Both the position numbers and the translations under genes were made by a program. From Ambrosia x helenae (taxonomy: Eukaryota; Streptophyta; Magnoliopsida; Asterales; Asteraceae), in the NCBI GenBank assembly GCA_030844895.1, contig CM061226.1, positions 117,042,574-117,106,573 of the forward strand: a stretch of DNA of 64,000 nucleotides, written 5' to 3'. Of this stretch, positions 59,389 through 64,000 are shown piece after piece. The notes beneath the pieces are model-generated. The model was not told the origin of the DNA. It saw nothing but the letters and a program-made list of their open reading frames with translations, and did no database searches. The first letter of the stretch is position 1, and every line of letters begins with the position of its first letter.

Positions 59389-62300
59389 CTAGTACGGGCG
59401 AAACTTCCTTGCAGCTCTCAGTTGCTGTATTCTTTTCTTGTCCTGCTCGAATTTGCTTTGCAGCATCATGATCTCTGCAAGATTCAACATTTTCAAATAT
59501 AAAATTGTAGCGATGAAAGTAGCGAAGATGGAATTGAGCTAAACGGATCAAGCGGATCCAAAGTTATATAAAGAAATAAACATACCGTTCCTCTGTGCTT
59601 CCCTCTTCTGAAAACTATAAAAATTGATGCCAACTTGTTTATCTTTCTTTTTAGACATCTTATCCGTTACAGCAGCCTGAGCAACGGAACCAACAGTTGT
59701 ACCACTTTCAGCATCTGTTGTTTTCTTTCTGCCCTTAAAATGTGTAACAACTGTCCATCCACCTTCTGCTGCTTCCTCTTCCCTTTCTTTTTTTTCCTGC
59801 ATATTTTAGATATTCAACTGATGAAGAGAATTACAGATTTAAAAAAAAAAAAAAAAAAAACCTTAATGTGACAATTGGTGAAATTTAGCTGTATATTTTA
59901 CTGACAGCAAGCCAAGCCGTATAAAACTAACACAATAAGCTAAAAAAGGAAACCAAGAGATCGACCAGATTAAAAGTCATCCAAATTAAACTGAAGTTCA
60001 TCAATTGTTTTATTCAGAAAAAACGGAATCATAATTTGATTTAGAACCTTTTCTAATCATATTCATTATTTACAAATTTCAGAAGAAATAGACGATAAAA
60101 GGTGTTAGTGGTTGTTTTTTGTTAGCGCCAGATTGGATTTAGCCAAACCACGCTTTACATATAGATCATATTACTTTACCGAAATGGCAACATTTTTAAC
60201 TAATGACCTAGAAAGCTGTATGCAAGCAACTCCTTGAGAAAGAAGGTTTTGTCCGTAATATATTATGGGGGTCAAACCAACTATAAATAAAGAGTAACAA
60301 GATTACCTTCTCTTTTTGTGCCCAGTAATCGACCAAGAAATCATTGATCCTTTCCATCAAAACCTCTGCCCCAGGTCGAGCTCTATGATATTTGGTAATC
60401 CATCCTATCAACATCAATAAAACAGCTCTATTCAAATTTTAAAATGATAAGAAAAAGATGTCCTTTCTTTAGGCCTACATACAATTTTTTCATTATTGTC
60501 AAATATACCCTATGATAACTTAACTTCATAAAACATTTTATAAACAACAGATATTCTTTAACTTCATCTGGTTGTGAAAATACATACTTGTCATTCCTGT
60601 TGTCTCATCCTCATCCCCAGAAGAAATTTGATAAATTTCATCATCATCATCATCATCAAGTAAAGTAGTTTCACTTTCTCTTTGAGAGATGCTCTTCGGT
60701 TTCCCTACAAAAAACTAAACTACATGAAATCGACTAGAGAGCAACATGAAGAGCAATGCATAAGTTTATATTGCTTAACAAGATATGAAACAATCACAAA
60801 AGATTATATATTATTAATAAAAAAAATTGTCTAGTCAAAGTTTGTAAATGCATACCACTTTGTTGCTTAGAACCATGTCCAGCTTCATTAGGGTGTGGAA
60901 CATATTCACGAGTACCAACCTTCTTTCTATTTTCTTTAACTTTTTTCTTTTTCTTTAATTTCTTCATTTTCTTGTCACTCATTTCAGCATTATTTTTACC
61001 CTCACTGACATCACCTGTAGTAGTGGAGACAACAGATTCAGGTGTTTCAGCTTCAGGTAGCTTTGTGTTTTTTCTCTTCTTCTTTCTTTCGACCTTTTTC
61101 ATTTTCTTGTCAGAACTTGCAGCATCCAGATTATCTGCTTATAGTTGAAAATATTATATAACCAATTACTTATCTCAGAAGTTCATCATAAATACAAGAC
61201 TTCGCAGAACTTATGGATTTTTTGAGCAATAAACATGAAGAAACTGGCTTAAAAACAGAAATTAAAATACAAACACGGTGAAAAATCAAGTCCAGCATAC
61301 AGCACTTTTTTTCCAGTTGATGTGAGAAAGACGGTAGAAGTTTGATTTGTTTTGTGTATACTTCAGAGTCGTAGGAGAATAAACTTGAAAAAACTAAAGC
61401 AGCAAATTGGAAATGGAACAAAAACAGCACAGAGAAAAGCAACACAAACAAAAAGAAAACACTACACTAGAAACTAAAGAAATCAAGAGATGATAGAGAA
61501 TAACTCATTACAGTGTCTGATATCTTATTTCAACCGTTTTAAACCAGCATAAACAAAAAAAACCATACAATCCTAAATTATATTTTGAAATAAGAATCAA
61601 GAGAAAAGGATAAGAAAGTAACTCATTACAATATACCAAAGCTTATACAAGTCTTACAAATCAACATGAACAAAAAGAAAAAGAAATTGCAAACTAACAT
61701 TTAAAGAAACTCTTAAAGAGGCCAAAAGACTGGTATGATTATAGATTCAATTTCTAATGTCCTTAGAGCAACTGCAACAATACAAACATAAAACAAAAAA
61801 TGATGTGATTGAATTCATTGCAATAGATAATTACTAAGATCACGATCAGGAAGTCACTCCCATGTTGAAAGTGCGCATAAAGAAGTTAAGAACATGAAAT
61901 GTCCTAAAATAAACAATTTCGTAAAGTTTCATTTTTGGTGAGTACTTAGTGAGTACAAAACAAAAATCAGGCTTGTCTCTTGCCACCATTTAAAGTAAAC
62001 TTTGACTTGAAATGCTCAAATAAACAAGGCATAGGAAACATGATCAATAAATTTACTACTACGTTGCTCAAAACGCAAACTTAAGACACGAATTCAAATT
62101 TGGTAAAGCGAATAAGCGATTGAGAGTAGTAGAAACTAAAAAGACTTGTTACAGAAAGTTACTTATTTAGTCAAAAATTTGTGAGTGTTTACCACTTTGT
62201 TGATTAGAATAATCCCCATCTTCATTAGATTGTGAAAGATGTTCACGAATACCATCTTTTCTTTTATCTTTCTCTCTTTTATTTTTCTTCGACTTGTTCC

Positions 62301-64000
62301 TCTTTTTCTCACTTATTTCAGCACTGCTTTTTCCCTCATTAACATCATCTGACCTAGTAGAGACAAATAGTTCAGTTGCTTCAACTTCAGGTAGCTCTGT
62401 GCCTTTTCTTTTCTTGCTTCTTGAAACTTTTTTCACTTTCTTGTCAGAACTTGCACCATCCATATTATCTGCTAGAATTCAAAGTAATTATGCAATCATT
62501 TAATATAGAAGACTTTTCAGCACAGCCAAAGCATGAATCGATGCATAAACTCCAATACCACAACCTAACTTAGAATCATGTAACAAAGACAAATAATTCC
62601 CAAGAATATCAGAATACACTACAAAGATACAGATTATAAATAAAGTTCAAAAATTATAAATAAAGTTCAAAAATTATAAATAAAGTTCAAAAATTATTCT
62701 TCTAATGCAACTAATTATTGTGTGAAAAGACTAACAACACATAGTCCAAGCGCAATAATTTAATCCTGAAAAAACAACAGAATGTGCTATCTCTACATCG
62801 CGACTAGTTGACACTCATAAAGTAGATATAATATATTGGCATAACATGTAAAGCCCCGTCCTTGATGAATTTCAAAACTTATTATAAAATGAAAGTGAGT
62901 AAATAACTAAATATCGCTTTGTTATGTCATGTCCAACTTCAGTAGGGTACATAAAACATTACTGAATATCACACTCCTTTGTCCTTTCTTCATCTTTCCT
63001 CACCTTTAATTTTCTATAACTTTCACTCTACATTGCCATAGCTTCAATACAGCTTACTAACAGTAGACTCGTAGGTAACCCCATTTTAACAAAAACATTT
63101 TTCGTGTCAGTCTATCAGAAAAGATTCATCCTGTGCATGAAAGATTGATTTCATATGAAATGCAAGAATTAGAGATCCAAACTGATGTAGGAATGTCTGG
63201 CAGATTTATAAATAAATAACTACAACTAATGTACGGTTTGAAAATCAACATGCAAGTGAGAGCATGTAGACATCTAGTTCATCAAAAGTCAAAAGACTCA
63301 AACTACTCCTGTTAAGGACCCAAAATATTTGTATATGGTACACATGTTGGCATCTTCATACTCCTCACATTATCACACAATATATACAATGGCCACAAAA
63401 TGATGTTATAAAAAAAATTAAAAGCTAAAATATCCTTGTAAACACCCTCAAGTCTCATACATTATACATAATCTTAGTCATACAAATCCATATAAATTCG
63501 CTACCACGTAACACCGACGTTTGACTCATTCGATTATTGGTTGACTTCCTCAGCTTCTTCAAGAGTAGTAAACAAAACATCTTATAACCCAAATTCAATA
63601 TCAATAACTACACATACAATTAGGGATGAGCATATTGCACCGAATACCGAACCGATACCGCTCCCGTACCGAGGGTGTTCAGTATCAGTATCGGTACTCA
63701 CACTTAGAGGTTTTCGGTTTCGGCATCGGTATGGTATCGGTATTTTAAGGTCAAATATTGCATAATAAATATGATATATTTGAAAATAATAGATTTTTTG
63801 CAATTTTCATTTTTGCAAATACTGAAAAATAAACACACCTCTGTTAATTCCCCTCAAGTTTAAGCAACATTAATATTTAATCCTACCTAATTGAATAAAG
63901 TTAGAGCTGATAATTAACAAATTACCAGTATTCGTGATTGGGGCTCTGTTCCTCAGTATCTTCTTCTTCTTCCTCTTATCTGAGCTGCCTATCCCTTCAC
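59389..64000 (-). CDS. RRP7: Ribosomal RNA-processing protein 7 (RRP7) homologue, 5' partial
   Basis: Exons on the - strand: >64000-63926, 62468-62193, 61134-60856, 60704-60588, 60404-60307, 59796-59586, 59474-59389. All phases fit. The C-terminal signature NFYSFQKREAQRNEI...SKFEQDKKRI then RAARKFRPY at the very end is diagnostic of RRP7, an assembly factor of the small ribosomal subunit in the nucleolus. WITKYHRARPGAEVLMERI and FLVDYWAQKEK belong to the RRP7 core. The N-terminal part is extremely lysine-rich (SDKKVKKVSRSKKRKG, SDKKMKKVERKKKRKN), as in plant homologues. It is encoded by two tandem copies of one exon (62468-62193, 92 codons; 61134-60856, 93 codons). Both start and end in the same phase, so copies can be added without shifting the frame. 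An acidic DDDDDDE patch follows. The start codon lies beyond the window edge. Confidence 0.9.
62633..62697 (+). repeat. About 20-bp unit repeated three times
   Basis: AATTATAAATAAAGTTCAAA occurs three times head to tail in an RRP7 intron. Low-complexity, non-coding. Confidence 0.85.
62915..63070 (-). pseudogene. Decayed third copy of the RRP7 lysine-rich exon
   Basis: The - strand contains TTTTATGTACCCTACTGAAG and TTGGACATGACATAACAAAG, aligning with TATGTTCCACACCCTAATGA and CTGGACATGGTTCTAAGCAA at the 3' end of the active exon 61134-60856. Stops and indels break it and the donor is not conserved. It lies upstream of the two active copies, within an intron. Confidence 0.7.
63610..63840. repeat. 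Dispersed repeat with GGTATCGGTA words in the RRP7 intron
   Basis: TAGGGATGAGCA start and many CGGTATCGG/ACCGATACC words, of the same style as the hAT-type GAACC repeats at 42.8 kb (which start TAGGGGTGAGCA). Right end and target duplication were not resolved. Confidence 0.5.

Noticed and set aside
61170..61451. 93-codon - strand frame with a hydrophobic start
   Set aside because: Lies inside an RRP7 intron between the two duplicated exons and is AT-rich without recognisable family features.

Overview
The window is nuclear DNA of a flowering plant: AT-rich, with multi-exon genes that have plant GT-AG introns, Helitrons, hAT-type MITEs, short LTR elements and SINE-like repeats. The closest protein families are eudicot. 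The protein kinase + phloem-protein-2 (PP2) gene family and the style of the dispersed repeats suggest Asteraceae, but that is inference.

Layout. (1) 1268-11677, + strand: a complete 24-exon P4-ATPase gene of the ALA2 type (1105 codons in frame). A 1.63 kb non-autonomous LTR element sits in intron 22, itself inserted into an older SINE relic. Two inverted SINE-like copies flank the last exon. (2) 12.5-13.4 kb, - strand: a broken PP2-like gene. (3) 13.4-25 kb: transposon-rich DNA with a gypsy-type putative transposase gene relic, a Copia gag/pol relic on the - strand, three related Helitrons each ending in a GC hairpin plus CTAG, and two long fold-back MITEs. (4) 25055-36510, + strand: a complete 21-exon gene for a large glycine-rich multi-pass membrane protein (1445 codons in frame) with two G-boxes upstream. 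(5) 36.5-51 kb: gene-poor DNA with kinase relics on both strands, a retroelement nuclease-like fragment containing a run of 29 G, and a hAT element (8-bp target duplication) carrying a nested 2.6 kb probable solo LTR. (6) 51.1-59.9 kb: a tandem segmental duplication. Unit 1 holds a kinase gene followed by a double-PP2 reading frame and a broken copy of the RRP7 tail. Unit 2 holds kinase and PP2 remnants, a small intact defensin-like peptide gene in the gap between them, and the real 3' end of RRP7. (7) 59389 to the window edge, - strand: an RRP7-type rRNA-processing gene, 5' partial, with a tandemly duplicated lysine-rich exon and a decayed third copy.

The genes do not form a pathway. ALA2, the membrane protein and RRP7 look like ordinary single housekeeping genes. 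The kinase/PP2 and defensin-like genes are the fast-evolving part, where duplication, exon loss and transposon insertion have reshaped coding structure. Splice sites and exon phases were worked out by eye. For the three complete spliced genes, and for RRP7 within the window, they give uninterrupted frames. No tRNA, rRNA or CRISPR-like array was recognised.
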